From: Asterias rubens
Lineage: Eukaryota; Echinodermata; Asteroidea; Forcipulatida; Asteriidae
Length of the DNA stretch: 64,000 nt
Assembly (NCBI RefSeq): GCF_902459465.1
Contig: NC_047070.1
Location: 6,746,554-6,810,553 of the forward strand
Direction of reading: 5' to 3'
Position numbers and translations under genes: made by a program
The notes under the pieces: model-generated
Database searches by the model: none
Told to the model about the DNA's origin: nothing
Seen by the model: only the letters and a program-made list of their open reading frames with translations
Shown here: in pieces, positions 37,201-47,641 of the stretch
Position numbering within the stretch: position 1 is the first letter of the stretch
Layout: the number at the start of each line of letters is the position of its first letter

Positions 37201-40200
37201 AAGCCATTGGACACTTTCGGAACTGAAACAAAATTAAAAGTTCACAGATTTACAAATAACTTACAGGGTTTACAGAAGGTAATGGTGAAAGACTAATCTC
37301 TTGAAATATTATTCCATGAAATGCTTTACTTTTTGAGAAAACATTAAAACAATATCAATTCTCGATATCAAGAATTACAGATTTATTTTAAACACATGTC
37401 ATGAGTGACGGCGAAAACGTGCGGAAACAAGGGTGGATTTTCCTGTTATTTTCTCCCGACTCCGATTACCAATTGAGCCTAAATTTTCACAGGTTTGTTA
37501 TTTTATATATAAGTTGTGATACACGAAGTGTGGGCCTTGGACAATACTGTTTACCGAAAGTGTCCAATGGCTTTAAAGGGATGCTGCAGTGAGTTCAACT
37601 AAAACAGTTAATTTTGCTGTCATTTATTTCTGATGTATTGAACATCAATAAAATGTGTTTTGTTTATTCCCGACATATCTGACTTGCGTAATTAGCGAAT
37701 AAGTCACCCCCCCCCTTTTGTGGATTGTTACCGCCCCCCTACCATCGACGTCACGTCGGGAATTCAAACGTATCGTCGGCAAAAAGAGTCTGGTCCCTAA
37801 CTACATGCGCCTAGGTACCAGGCCACACAGTGCACACGTCTCTATATGCACGGGGGCCCGACGGCTTGGGTTACCGACATGACGTCACGTTTATGCAAAT
37901 GAAGGCTCCCTTTTAGGGGCGGGTTGGGTTCCCCTAATATCTTGAAAACCATTTTTAAAATACTAGCGCATTTAATTTTAATCGTTTAAATGAATAAAAA
38001 AAACACTGCAGCCACCCTTTAAGAAAGAACACTCATCAGTTCTATTGGATTGAAAGGATTGAAAGAAAGAAATCCAAATAAAATTCCATTCCAAGAGGAG
38101 TTCCTCTAACACGCCTTTAAAACAGAAAGCTTCTAGAAGCGTGATAACATCTTGTTTGCTCGAAGCTGAACGTCTTCTCACACCCCCTCCCCTCCGTCCT
38201 CCTTACTCCTGCTAAATCAAACACCATATCACTAGACAATCTCTCTGCTTTTTTCTTCTCTTCATTTTCATTAAAGACACTGGAGACACCTTTGGTAATT
38301 GTCAAAGACCAGTCTTCTCTCCTGGTGTATCTCAACATATAATGCATATAATATAAACCTGTGAAAATTTGAGCTTGATTGCTCATCGAAGTTGCGAGAT
38401 AATAATGAAAGAAAAAACACCCTTATCACACAAAGTTGTGTGCTTTCAGATGCTTGATTACGAGACCTCAAAATCTAATTCTGAGGTCTTAAAAATCAAA
38501 TTTGTGGAAAAATATGTCTTTCTCGAAAACTGCGTTACTTCAGGGGAAGCTGTTTCACACAATGTTTTATACCATCAACAGCTCCCCAATACTCGTTACC
38601 AAGTAAGGTTTTTATACTAATAATTATTTAGAGTAATTACCAATAATGTCCAGTGCCTTTAAGGCTTCATATTCTGCCTCCCTGATTCACCTCACGTTTC
38701 CCAAAGCTTCCATTTGTTATACCCCAATGATGCTTCCATTTCTTATACCCCAACGACGCTTCCATTTCTTATCCCCCAACGCATCTCTGCACAGACAGAT
38801 CGTGACTACACACAAATGGCCTCAACTATTCAAACAAACAGGAAAAGGTCGAGCGATCGATTTTTCCATTTGGAGAGGTGCGGGGACGGCGGTGTGTGCA
38901 GGTCGTCACTTGTTCATTCTGAGTTTATTCAGGATTCTGGATTGAGGGCATGAGGTTGTTTGAGCGTGCTTTCATGCTCTAAATCACGCTCTAATTGTTT
39001 TTGGACGATGTCCATGCTTTGAATTTAAGGAGACGGTTTAGGTGTCTTTCCTTTTGACTGATTCTACTGATTTTAGGAAATGTACACAGCCAGAAATTAG
39101 GGGGGAAAATCTTAAGTTATTTTTGCTGACGTGCCTGTTTTGAATTTAAAAGAGATTGTATTTCCATTTGACTAGTAAATGTCATTAGTAGTTTTTGGAA
39201 ATGTGTACAGCCAGAAATTATAGACAAAATAATGTTTTCTTACGTGTCTACTTTTGTTATACCTTTGGTAGTTACTCCAAAGATTAATGACCATAGAAAA
39301 CTTTCTTTGTAAGAAGCGCTGCAGCTGTTGAAAATGTGTACCATTTTTGAGAAACAGTTCCCTGTACCTCTGTTGCCCACTGGTCATTTCCTTGCTGCCC
39401 TTCTTCATAGAGGTGCCTATTACCAAGGCAAACATCAGCCTTGGTGCCCTTGCCCCTTCAAAAGCTTTACGCCTGTTACAGCCCAAAATTATAACAAAAT
39501 TGATACAAGCTAAAACAAATCAACAATTGTGATAAGGTTTTTGCCTGCCTCTATGAAAACATAATCTGCATAAAAAAAACACTAATTTATGATTTTTTAG
39601 TATTGAAATATTCATGGAGGTTTGCTTTCATTATACAATACTGGGCCGCGGCAGAAAAGGCGTGGTCACCCCAACTGTGTTTGCTCTCATATATGAATAA
39701 CGCCATATATAATATTTATATGCTATCAGTCATCTGACTCACCGTCTGTTGTCTCTTTTCACTCATCTACTCACACAGGTCACAGGGTACTTGAATCTTC
39801 TTGCCAACTTCATTGACAACTTCACACATGGCCTGGCCATCGCAGGAAGCTTTCTCATCAGTAAAAAGGTAAGGAAACTGAGATCCAGCCAGACAAAAAG
39901 GTGTTGCAGACAATCCCGGCCCTATCTCGCTCGGACCCGCCCCCCAGTTCAATGTTGGCTCTCATTTTTAATCATGCTGATGTTAAAGGCACTGGGGTTG
40001 GATTTCACAAAGTGAAAGACTAGTCTTATCTTGAGTTAGGGCGAGTTACTCGTCCTAACTTAGGACTAGCCTTAAGTTTTTAATATCTCCTAGGACTAGT
40101 CTTTAGTTAGGACTAGTCCTAACTCTTGGTGAAATCGACCCCTGGACACCTTTGGTTATTATCAAAGACCAGGGTCCAATTTCATAGAGCTGCTAAGCAC

Positions 40201-43200
40201 AAAAATGTGCTTAGCATGAAATGTTTGCCTTGATAAAAACAGGATTTCCCATCCAGATTCTTACGTGATTGTCAAGATAAGCATACCAGCTGAATACCAG
40301 TTACTAGGAAAAGCAACAAAATGGCAATTCAGTTGGTAATCCTATTTTTATCAAGGAAGAAATTTCATGCTAAGCAAATTTTCGTGCTTAGCAGCTCTAT
40401 GAAATTGGGCCCACGGCCTAATTTCATAGAGCACTTACGCACAACAAGTTGCTATGCACAATCAAGTTACAATGTATGCTTACCAGAACATGGTTACCGG
40501 CCAATATGACATTTGGCATAGTACATGTACAATCTGTGACTGGTATCCTGCACATATTTGCTTAGCACAAACTTGTTAAGCAACATTGCCTGATTAAGCA
40601 GCTCCATGAAGTTCGGCCCAGTATTCAAACTCCCATCATATACATGTATGCATAAAATAATAAATTTTTGAAAATTTCTACTCGATTGGTCATCAAAGTT
40701 GCAAGGGAAAAATGAAAGAGAAAATACCCTTGTTGCACAATTTTGAGTGCTTTCAGATGCCTAAATAAATACTAATGGACTTCAGTCAGGCCTGAAGCCT
40801 TTTATTATTTGAGTAAGAAATTACCTCTTTCTCAAAAACTACATTACTTCAGAAAGAGTTGTTTCTCACAATGTTGTATACTATCAACAGCTCTCCATTG
40901 CTTGTTACCAAATAAGTTTTTATGCTAACAAATATCCAACAGTGTCCAGTGCCTTTAACAATATTGAAGGGGGGGGGGGGCAGAACGGGAATGTTAAGTT
41001 TCACATGGCCGAAGCATTTCGGCTGTGATTGCACCGAGAGAAGAAGGTGTTGCTCGGCTGATGCAGACAAAACAACTGCCATCTCAGACTTGAGATCAAG
41101 TCTAATCGACACTCTGCATCCATGTGGACTTCCCTTTTGCCTGGGGATTGTTTTGATTCATCCTATTTATCTAATGCTGTTTCAAATGGAATGTCAATTT
41201 CTACCCTTGGCTGCTTGCTTTCAATGCAGACTTCGTTGTGGATTCTCTCTGGGGCCCAGTTTCATGAAGCTGTTATAAAAACAGAAAATACTGCTCAGCA
41301 AATTTCTCTGCTGAGAAAATGGGGACCAGTCACAACAGTGTAAAACTTGATGCAATTTTGTCTGGTAACCTATTTCTGTTAAGTAATACTTGTCTTCCCC
41401 AGCCGTGACACTTGTGTCCTTAAGCAATACACTTAACCATTGCTTCGTCCTTCGGATGGGACGTAAAGCCGTTGGTCCCGTGTGTTGTGTAACGCATGTA
41501 AAAGAACCCAGTACACACTTATCGAAAAGAGAAGGGGTTTGCCCTGGTGTTTACATGTATATGCGACGTAGCACCTTGTAAACCCTTATAAGGTGCTAAA
41601 TAGTTGGGTCTCAGAATTCATCACTGTAATAGCCTATCTTTCTGGAAGTTTGTATTTATTTACTCAGCGCTTGAGTACTTGTTTGGTAGATACATGCGCT
41701 GTATAAGACTTTGATGATATTGTCTGTGCATAGCAAGTTTTTGTGCGTACTTACAGGCTTTTTAAAATTTGACCCTGCATACAATGTTAACACTGCTAAT
41801 GTAGTTCATGTTATATTTGGGTTTTTTTCCTGTAATACACGTTTTTTTATTAAGTGCAGCCAACAGTTTTTCTCTTGATACTACAACTCTTTCAATGTTT
41901 TAATTGTGAATGTTTTCAAATTTTCTTGTATAATGATTCCCTGAACTTTTCACAAATATCTTTAATTAAAGGGTCTATGTACTTTTTCTAACACAAAACA
42001 CAATGTCCACAGATTTACATTAAACTTACACAGTTTGAAGATTACGATAGTAGAAAGCTTCCCTTGAAATTTTACTTACTGAGTTGCAATAGTTTTTGAG
42101 AAATGAGTAAAACAAATAATTTTCATCTCAGTTTTAGCATGTAAAAACGTATAACCAGTTATGCTATGATTATGGTATAATATCATAACTGGTTTATGGG
42201 ATTTTACATGTTAAAATAATTTTCGTCTTCCTGAGACAAAAGTATTTTGTGACTTGTTTTACTCATTTCTCAAAAACTACGCAACTTCAGTTAGTAATAT
42301 TTGAAGGGAAGCTTTCCACTATCATTATCTTCAAACCCTGTAAGTTTAATGTAAATCTGTGGACATTTCGAAGAAGTACCCAAATCCTTTAACGGCAGAC
42401 TGAACCTTTTGGTTATACACTTTCATTTTATCGTGGTCCTCAGTCTAGGTTTCTCAACTTGTTATTCAAGGTTTTTAGTGTTTTCTTTTCACCTATCAAT
42501 TATTTTCAAATTTGTCAACATTTTAGTGCGTAGGCCTAATTTATCAAATTTTGTGGAGAAAACTAACTGATAATAAAAAAAAATATTTTATTAAAATTTC
42601 AAAATATTGTTCAGACCCCTGTACTGTAGGTATTACAAATGTAAACATTTATTCATTCTAGCAGATGTTTCATAAATGGTTTAGATTTCTAATATCTGAA
42701 TATTTTGATCCCTCTACAGTGTGGAATTTTGACAACTGCTGCAATACTGCTACATGAGGTTCCACATGAGGTAAGCCTCTAGTCACATAATGGTTGCTAA
42801 GGCCTCTTCTGTATATAGGGTGCGTTCGTTAAGCTTCCCTGGGTCTACCCCGCGGTGCTCACTCAGGTGAGCCCCTGACAAGAGCTAATCGAACGACCAC
42901 TTACCGCTCTCGTAGTGATGCCGTTTACCTGGGTCCAGCCCCCAAGTGACCCCCTCCACAAGCAGGGCACTGGGGGCTGACCGGGTGAGCCCCTGGAATG
43001 ACGTCAAAAGCTATTCGAACGCACCTGGGCAGACAGGGGAGGACCCAGGGAAGCTAAACGAACGCACCCTTAATAGTGGATGTACATATGGCTAGATCAC
43101 CATGTTAACATGCATTGAAGCATAGGTTGTCATTAGCAACAGCCATAGCTGCCAATCCCTTCATGTTGCTTATTTTACAAGCAAGCAACTTTTCAGCTGG

Positions 43201-46200
43201 GCCAAATTTCGAGGCTCTGCTTTAATACCATTTAAGCAAGAGAATCGGATGCAGGGAATTCTATGTTATGTCAAGGGTATTTCACATGTTAGCTGGGAAT
43301 TTTGGCTTGTGCGCGTGCATGCTCCACGTTAGCAGTCATTCTTTGCTTTACAGCTAGCGCAGACATTTGATGCTACCCTCCTGCAAGCGGAGAATGGCGA
43401 TCGTAAGCATAGAATTCGGCGTTAAGCAGAGCCCTCTCTTTGTAAAAACTGCTGCAGAAACCTGAAAAACAAAGTCCACAGTTATAGACATTGGACACTG
43501 TTGGTAATTGTCTAAGACCAGTCTTCTCACTTGGTGTATCTCAACATAATGGATATATATGCATAAAATAACAAACCTGTTATTTTATCTGAGATCAATC
43601 GGTCGTCAAAGTTGCGAGATAATAATGTTGTCCAGTGCCTTTTCACAGATTTGTTTGTTATTAATACTGGCTGATCACATAACACATCAACATTGCTATT
43701 TAGTCAGCTCTACCAATCCTGTATAGTACCTTTAAAGGCAGTGGACACTATTGGTAATTACTCAAAATAATTATTAGCATAAAACCTTAATTGGTAACAA
43801 GTAATGAGGAGCTGTTGATAGTATATTAAAACATTGTGAGAAAGGGCTCCCTCTGAAGTAACATAGTTTTCGAGAAAAAAGTAATTTTCCTCGAATTTGA
43901 TTTTGAGACCTCAGATTTAGAATTTGAGGTCTCAGGTCTAGAAATCAAATTCAAATATTTTAGTGGAAAAAATTACTTCTGTCACAAAAACTCTGTTACT
44001 TCAGATACACCAAGTGAGAAGACTGGTCTTTGACAATTACACAAGGTATCCAGTGTCTTTAATCTGTTGTGTGAGATCAAAGCACCTTGAAGCATTTTTA
44101 TTAATTAATTTGGAGCCAAATAAAGATATTATCGTTTTCATTCTTTTTATTCTTTCACAGATTGGCGATTTTGCAATCCTTTTACGATCTGGATTTGACA
44201 GATGGCGTGCAGCTAAGGCCCAAGTCTGTACAGCCACCGGGGGTCTATGTGGGGCCTTGCTGGCCCTCATGTCTGAGTCTGCTGAGAAGGCAGGTAAGAG
44301 TCAGGGTTGTCAGTTAACCTACAAACTGATATAAACATTCACCTATACATGGTAAATGATAATGGCCTGTCTGTAAACGTTCTTTTTAGATGGATTTTGC
44401 GTGGAGCAAGTTTTAGCAGGGGACTTAAGTTAACTATAGTTGACCATTGGGCGATTTTGCCTAGTACCCGGGGGTCGATTTCACAAAGAGTTAGGACTCA
44501 TCCTAACTTAGGACTAGTCGTACATGTATGAGATATTAGAAGCGTATGACTAGTCCTAAGTTAGGACCAGTAACTCGTCGTAACTCGAGCTAAGACTAGT
44601 CTTAACTCTTTGTGAAAACCCACCCCTGAACATATTTCATGCATAGGTAACCATGGAACATTGATAAGTGGTTGACAAAATGGTCGCTGCTGGAACTTGT
44701 CCATTGTTCTAGACTGGTCCCCTGTTCCTATCAGCAAGAATAAAGACAGGCACTGGTCTTATAGGCACAATGATTTCATTGGATACAATGATTTATTTTG
44801 GATAAACGTGCTGTGACATAAGCTTTCCTTACATCAGGGTTATGATTGGTTCAAGGTGATGTTGTGTCGGCTTAATACACTTTCGATCGTCTGCATCCAG
44901 CAATGGCAAGGCTCCTCACTATATTTCTGAACTGCTTCAAGTTTACACTCCATCAAGGAATCTTCGATCAAGTTCCATGCTGCTCCTCATTGAACCCAAG
45001 TCTCGACACTCATGGGGTGACAGGTCTTTTTCTTCAGCCGCGCCACGCATCTGGAACTCTCTACCACTTAATCTCCGATCTTGTCTTTGTACCGCAAAAT
45101 TCAAGTCTCCTCTCAAAACTTATCTTATGTCACAGGTTTTCAATGACTAATTTTGTTGTGTCTGTTTTCCTATGTGTTGTGTTTTTGTTTTGTTTTTGGT
45201 TTTACTGCGCCTTGAACACCCAGCAGGGTGGATATAGTGCGCATTACAAGTCTTATTATTATTATTGTTATTATTATTATTCATTATTATTTTTATTATT
45301 ATTATTATAATTATTAGCGTGTACATCATGTAGTGTTGTTTTATACACTTAGTAATGAATTGAGTGTGAATTGAATGCAAATCTTGATGTGAAAATAATG
45401 CGAGGTCAAAGGTTCTTCATAAAGATCCAGAAATTCCATCAGGTTGGGTGGCTGATCGTCTGCATGCAGCGAACGTGTGCATAATAATGTGTACATCATA
45501 TAGTGTTGTTTTATACACTTTGTAATACATGTATGTTTACTAGTACGTGTGAATTGAATGTAAATCTCGATGTGAAATTAATGCGAGGTCAAAGGTACTT
45601 CATACAGATCCATAAATTCGGTCAGACTGGTTGGTACCTGGAATAATTCACGAGCCTCAAAGTGTGACACCAGATGTTCAGGCTAGGTTTATGCCCTCTG
45701 TCATTCAGGCTTGTACAGCTTTACATTCAGGTTTAACCACATAAGGGCAGCTGACAGTGCCACAACAGTTAATGTTGCATGAATTTCAAACATTAAATAA
45801 ACCTTGATATCAAAAATAATAATAATAATAATAATAATACAAATTTATACCGCGCTTAATACTACGTTTCTACATATTTTGCTATCTGCACTACCGTTCT
45901 ACAAATGAAACGTTTTGTACATTTTTTGTATCTGGCCTATACGCTTCTTCCTTCGAAACAGAATAGAGTTGACTTTTCCGTTTTATTGCATCACAGGAGA
46001 CAGTGCAGCTTGGATTCTACCATTTACCTCAGGGGGGTTTCTGAACATTGCCCTAGTGACTGTTCTACCTGATCTACTTGAGGAAACAAACCCAAGGTAA
46101 GAAACCTTATTAGCATAATGAATTTACATGACAAGATGTAGATTGGTCAATTTTGGTCATGTGATGTAATACCACTGTAAGCCATGCCCACTTCACACAA

Positions 46201-47641
46201 ACTGGTTCCAGTGATTAGGCCCTACCTGAAGCCCATAGGAATTGCATTTAGCTACAATGTCGATTTTGGACCTAAGAGTTTACATTAGTTTTTCAAAGAC
46301 TTGATTTTTTTCCAGAATTATTCGTTTCCGTCATAAAGAAATGCCTTTGAACGATGACAAGCGTGAAATTGGTCAAGTTACAAACAATTGTATGCCAGCT
46401 TTGGAGCCTGTGTCCAAGGGAGTCCCCCATATGGGAAGTTAACATGGGCTGAAGCAGGGTGATTCAAAAGAGGGCGCTATCACAAGGATTGTACACAAGT
46501 AGGACACAATCTCCTGCCATACAGGCAGGATAGGGGATTGTCCTCAGCGTGTGTGCTCTATTGAAAATATTAGTATAGGCTGAAAGAAGTTGTATATTTG
46601 GTTTGCGGTAACACCATGTTTGTATCTACTTGCCAGGTAGAGTTTGTTCTTAGAAAACTGTCTTGCTTTATTCTACTGCCGCGGAGTAGATAATCGGAGG
46701 TTCGGGAGACTTCTCAGTTCTGAAAAGAACTGTCCTGCTTTTTAACTATTACCAGGGCGGATGGTGTAGAAAATAGACTGGACTACTACTTTAGCTTATA
46801 GGATCGTAATTAACTGTACTGCCGTGGGTCAGTTCTGAATTGGTCTCAACGTTTCGACTAGCTTGCTCTAGTCATCGTCAGGAGACTGGAAAGACTGAGA
46901 GAAGTTGTTTCAAAAGAGGGCGCTTTTAGACAGAATCTCCAGGGGGGGGGGGGTGCTGAATCTACTGCCACAACAAAAGAAGTGAAAACTTTGGGTGTCC
47001 TGCAGGTCATAAAGAAAGAACCCTTTCTAGATGAGCAGATACATATAGCATGGAGGAAGAAAACCTCCATGCATATGGGCAATTCCAAGCAAACATGGAC
47101 AGGAAACCAAAAAATAAACTTTTTGTCACAACTTTCTTTCCACTTAGAAGTTATAGCAAACATATGAAACCAATTTATCTTTAGCTGTTGACAAGGAATG
47201 AACCCAATTTTTCCAAATAAGAACTCAGCTTGGGCTCCATGTAGGCGTGGCTACATTGTCTGGAAAACTGTAATGCGACTGACCGTAATGCGACTGACCA
47301 TGGTTTTACCATGTATACCTATAAGTTCAAGTTGCTGACCATTTATAAGTATCCTGTTGGATACTCATGTATAAGAGTTGTGTGTTACATATAGGAACAC
47401 TTTCGCAAGCTCCAGAAATGCGACTGATCGTAGAGGTGCCCATATAGTTAATAGAAATGTTTGTAGAGTTTATAACTTGACCTTTTGATTGACATGATTG
47501 TGTTATTTTATAATTTACATTCTTTCTTTTCAATAATTGGTGATCCTTTTGTTTTTATTTTCCAGAGAGACTGTGAAACAAATCCTGTGTCTTCTTGTTG
47601 GTATTGGCATCATGGGAGCTGTTAATCTAGTGGTCGATTGA
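19227..47641 (+). CDS. SLC39A13: Zinc transporter ZIP13 (SLC39A13-type), 9 exons, 441 aa
   Basis: Exons 19227-19578, 32103-32207, 32936-33048, 33670-33975, 39779-39868, 42720-42770, 44161-44293, 45997-46096 and 47566-47641 join in frame (1326 nt). Introns are GT-AG, phases 1,1,0,0,0,0,1,2. LIV-1 subfamily ZIPs move zinc into the cytosol; ZIP13 works in Golgi/vesicle membranes. Residues 1-32 form a signal peptide; membrane segments follow in exons 1, 2 ([20 protein letters not shown]), 3, 5-6, 7, 8 and 9. Zinc-site motifs are DNFTHGLA (305-312) and HEVPHE (334-339). The run [18 protein letters not shown], then [16 protein letters not shown] and LPDLLEE, favours ZIP13 over ZIP7. Exon 4 (102 codons) makes a cytosolic loop between the third and fourth membrane segments; it is Lys/Asn/Ser-rich and less His-rich than in ZIP7, and makes the protein longer than the vertebrate form. 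The start has the context caaccATG. Introns are bloated by transposons. Confidence 0.94.
19651..19693. repeat. (AAAC)n microsatellite
   Basis: About ten AAAC units just inside ZIP13 intron 1. Confidence 0.9.
21060..21235. mobile_element. Palindromic element in ZIP13 intron 1
   Basis: GTTCTTAAACGTCCGTTTAA at the left and TTAAACGGCCGTTTAAGAAC at the right, with a central CGCCTTCGGCTCGGGCC hairpin and GTGCGATTAA / TTTATCACACGG arms. Confidence 0.7.
23281..23578. mobile_element. MITE family B copy in ZIP13 intron 1
   Basis: TTAAAGCCATTGGACCCTTT to AAAGTGTCCAATGGCTTTAA. TTAA-bounded inverted ends with an interior related to family A only in the ACAGGTTTGTTATTTTAT-like block. Confidence 0.75.
26085..26190 (+). 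mobile_element. Fragment of the 50712-type repeat
   Basis: GTTAAGTGCCTCGCTCAAGG, GCACAAGTGTCATGACTGGG and AATCGAACCCACACTCTG. Confidence 0.55.
26529..26854. mobile_element. MITE family A copy in ZIP13 intron 1
   Basis: AACACCTTTGGTAATTGTCA to ACCAATAGTGTCCAGTGCC, with the GAGGGAGCC and CTATCAACAGCTCTCCATTG landmarks. Confidence 0.75.
27188..27275 (+). mobile_element. tRNA-like SINE head
   Basis: GGTTGGCTCAGTGGTTTCTG (A box) and CCCCGGTTCGACACCCGG (B box). A diverged relative lies at 54885-54955. Confidence 0.5.
27370..27749. mobile_element. MITE family E copy in ZIP13 intron 1
   Basis: TTAAAGCAACACGTTGCCTT to AAGGCAATGTGTTCCTTTAA, with the central GGCCGACCGTGTTAGTCGAC-type palindrome. Confidence 0.8.
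29405..29625 (-). mobile_element. tRNA-derived SINE-like repeat in ZIP13 intron 1
   Basis: The minus strand holds GGTTCGAATCCCACCCAAG, a canonical B box, with an anticodon-arm-like region upstream and the same body as the copy at 98-300. Confidence 0.6.
31828..31956. mobile_element. Palindromic element family D in ZIP13 intron 1
   Basis: GGCGGTCAATTTTACAAAGA to AACTCTTTGTGTAATCCACC, with TAGGACTAGTCCTAGGAG in the middle. Confidence 0.7.
32326..32729. mobile_element. MITE family E copy in ZIP13 intron 2
   Basis: TTAAAGGAACACGTTGCCTT to AAGGCAACGTGTTCCCTTTT. It starts only about 120 bp after exon 2 and nearly fills the short intron. Confidence 0.8.
32795..32890 (+). mobile_element. tRNA-derived SINE fragment in ZIP13 intron 2
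   Basis: GAGCGCCGGCCTTTTAATCA, GGAGGTCATTGGTTCAAATC (B box) and TTTGTCTTTGTTCGACCC. Same family as 35960-36063; A box mostly missing. Confidence 0.5.
34150..34350 (-). mobile_element. tRNA-derived SINE-like repeat in ZIP13 intron 4
   Basis: Minus strand: TAGCTCAGTGGTCGAGTGCA (A box) and GGGTTCGAATCCCACCCAAG (B box) about 60 nt apart, then the shared body. This is the copy with the clearest A box. Confidence 0.65.
34364..34739. mobile_element. MITE family A copy (CGTTTGG subtype) in ZIP13 intron 4
   Basis: TTAAAGGCACTGTACACGTT to AACGTGTACCTTCCCTTTAA, TTAA at both ends, with the same interior as family A but diverged tips. Confidence 0.8.
35614..35700 (+). CDS. Signal-peptide-like mini-exon inside a ZIP13 intron (speculative)
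   Basis: ATG 35614 (A at -3) opens [20 protein letters not shown] then VEQTSCRYG: basic start, hydrophobic core and small residues, like a secretory signal. ATG|GTGGGT at about 35698 could be a splice donor. On the same strand as ZIP13 I find no convincing downstream exon before 39778. It could be the first exon of a small nested secreted-peptide gene, or a chance ORF. Confidence 0.2.
35960..36063 (-). mobile_element. tRNA-derived SINE fragment
   Basis: Minus strand: TAGCTCAGTTGGTAGAGCGC (A box) and TTGGTTCGAATCCCACTC (B box) followed by AGTCAATTCTTTGTTCAACC. It lacks a tRNA acceptor stem and runs into a SINE body, so it is not a functional tRNA gene. A family A MITE begins 20 bp away. Confidence 0.6.
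36083..36482. mobile_element. MITE family A, best-preserved copy
   Basis: It begins TTAAAGGCAGTGGACACTAT and ends ATAGTGTCCAGTGTCTTTAA, so the two ends are near-perfect inverted repeats bounded by TTAA. Internal landmarks are ACATTGTGAGAAACGACTCC, an internal hairpin around GAGACCTCA...TGAGGTCTCG, and GAGCTCAAATTTTCACAGGT. Length 400 bp, no ORF. TTAA boundaries suggest mobilisation by a piggyBac-type transposase. Confidence 0.85.
37198..37576. mobile_element. MITE family B, full copy in ZIP13 intron 4
   Basis: TTAAAGCCATTGGACACTTT to AAAGTGTCCAATGGCTTTAA, perfect 20-bp inverted termini with TTAA. It also has an internal palindrome near ATATCAATTCTCGATATCAA. Confidence 0.85.
38271..38662. mobile_element. 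MITE family A copy in ZIP13 intron 4
   Basis: TTAAAGACACTGGAGACACC to AATAATGTCCAGTGCCTTTAA, full length with intact TTAA ends. Confidence 0.8.
38700..38790 (+). repeat. Three tandem units of about 30 bp
   Basis: GCTTCCATTTsTTATACCCC followed by AAyGAyGC recurs three times in a row, the last being incomplete. Confidence 0.7.
39983..40958. mobile_element. MITE family A copy split by nested palindromic elements
   Basis: The left tip TTAAAGGCACTGG is followed at once by a family D element (39995-40144), then ACACCTTTGGTTATTATCAA of family A resumes, then two family C elements (about 40170-40412 and 40414-40620), then the rest of family A, ending AGTGTCCAGTGCCTTTAA. A three-deep insertion history in ZIP13 intron 5. 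Confidence 0.8.
41396..41600 (-). mobile_element. Relative of the 50712-type repeat in ZIP13 intron 5
   Basis: Minus strand TTAAGTGTATTGCTTAAGGA and CACAAGTGTCACGGCTGG; the plus strand continues TTCGGATGGGACGTAAAGCC and GGTCCCGTGTGTTGTG, a block I associate with short repeats of many marine invertebrates. Confidence 0.5.
41965..42396. mobile_element. Palindromic element (family G) in ZIP13 intron 5
   Basis: The outer parts TTAAAGGGTCTATGTACTTT and AAGTACCCAAATCCTTTAA, plus CAGATTTACATTAAACTTAC and its complement, form an inverted repeat of about 430 bp. A central AACCAGTTATGCTATGATTA palindrome is visible. TTAA ends. Confidence 0.75.
42820..43072. mobile_element. MITE with GGGTGCGTTCGTTAAGCTTC termini
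   Basis: The start GGTGCGTTCGTTAAGCTTCC and the end GGAAGCTAAACGAACGCACC are inverted repeats. The GC-rich interior has GAGCCCCTG and GGGGGCTGACC blocks. About 250 bp, unlike its AT-rich surroundings, and beginning about 50 bp after ZIP13 exon 6. Confidence 0.75.
43487..43643. mobile_element. Internally deleted MITE family A copy
   Basis: AGACATTGGACACTGTTGG runs to GCGAGATAATAATG and then jumps to TTGTCCAGTGCCTTTT, losing about 240 bp of the interior. Confidence 0.7.
43732..44062. mobile_element. MITE family A copy beside ZIP13 exon 7
   Basis: TTAAAGGCAGTGGACACTAT to GTATCCAGTGTCTTTAA, TTAA-bounded. It ends about 100 bp before the exon 7 acceptor. Confidence 0.8.
44468..44627. mobile_element. 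Palindromic element family D in ZIP13 intron 7
   Basis: GGGGGTCGATTTCACAAAGA to CTTTGTGAAAACCCACCCC with CCTAACTTAGGACTAGTC repeats. Confidence 0.75.
44886..45640. repeat. Tandem duplication of about 170 bp, first unit split by a LINE
   Basis: GATCGTCTGCATsCAGC occurs at 44886 and again at 45457. The block running GTGTACATCATrTAGTGTTG through GAGGTCAAAGGTwCTTCATA occurs at about 45320-45440 and again at about 45488-45625. In the first unit the two parts are separated by the retrotransposon at 44903-45317. Confidence 0.75.
44903..45317 (+). mobile_element. 5'-truncated non-LTR retrotransposon with (ATT)n tail
   Basis: From about 45032 the frame reads [20 protein letters not shown], then [20 protein letters not shown] and a stop, the end of a CR1/L2-like reverse transcriptase ORF. 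A 3' UTR follows, including CAGGGTGGATATAGTGCGC, and an ATT/ATTATT microsatellite tail. The insertion lies inside the first unit of a tandem duplication (see 44886-45640). Confidence 0.75.

Noticed and set aside
38646-38945. 99-codon ORF as an exon following the 35614 signal peptide
   Set aside because: Much of it is three tandem copies of a 30-bp repeat, and no acceptor in the right phase was found.
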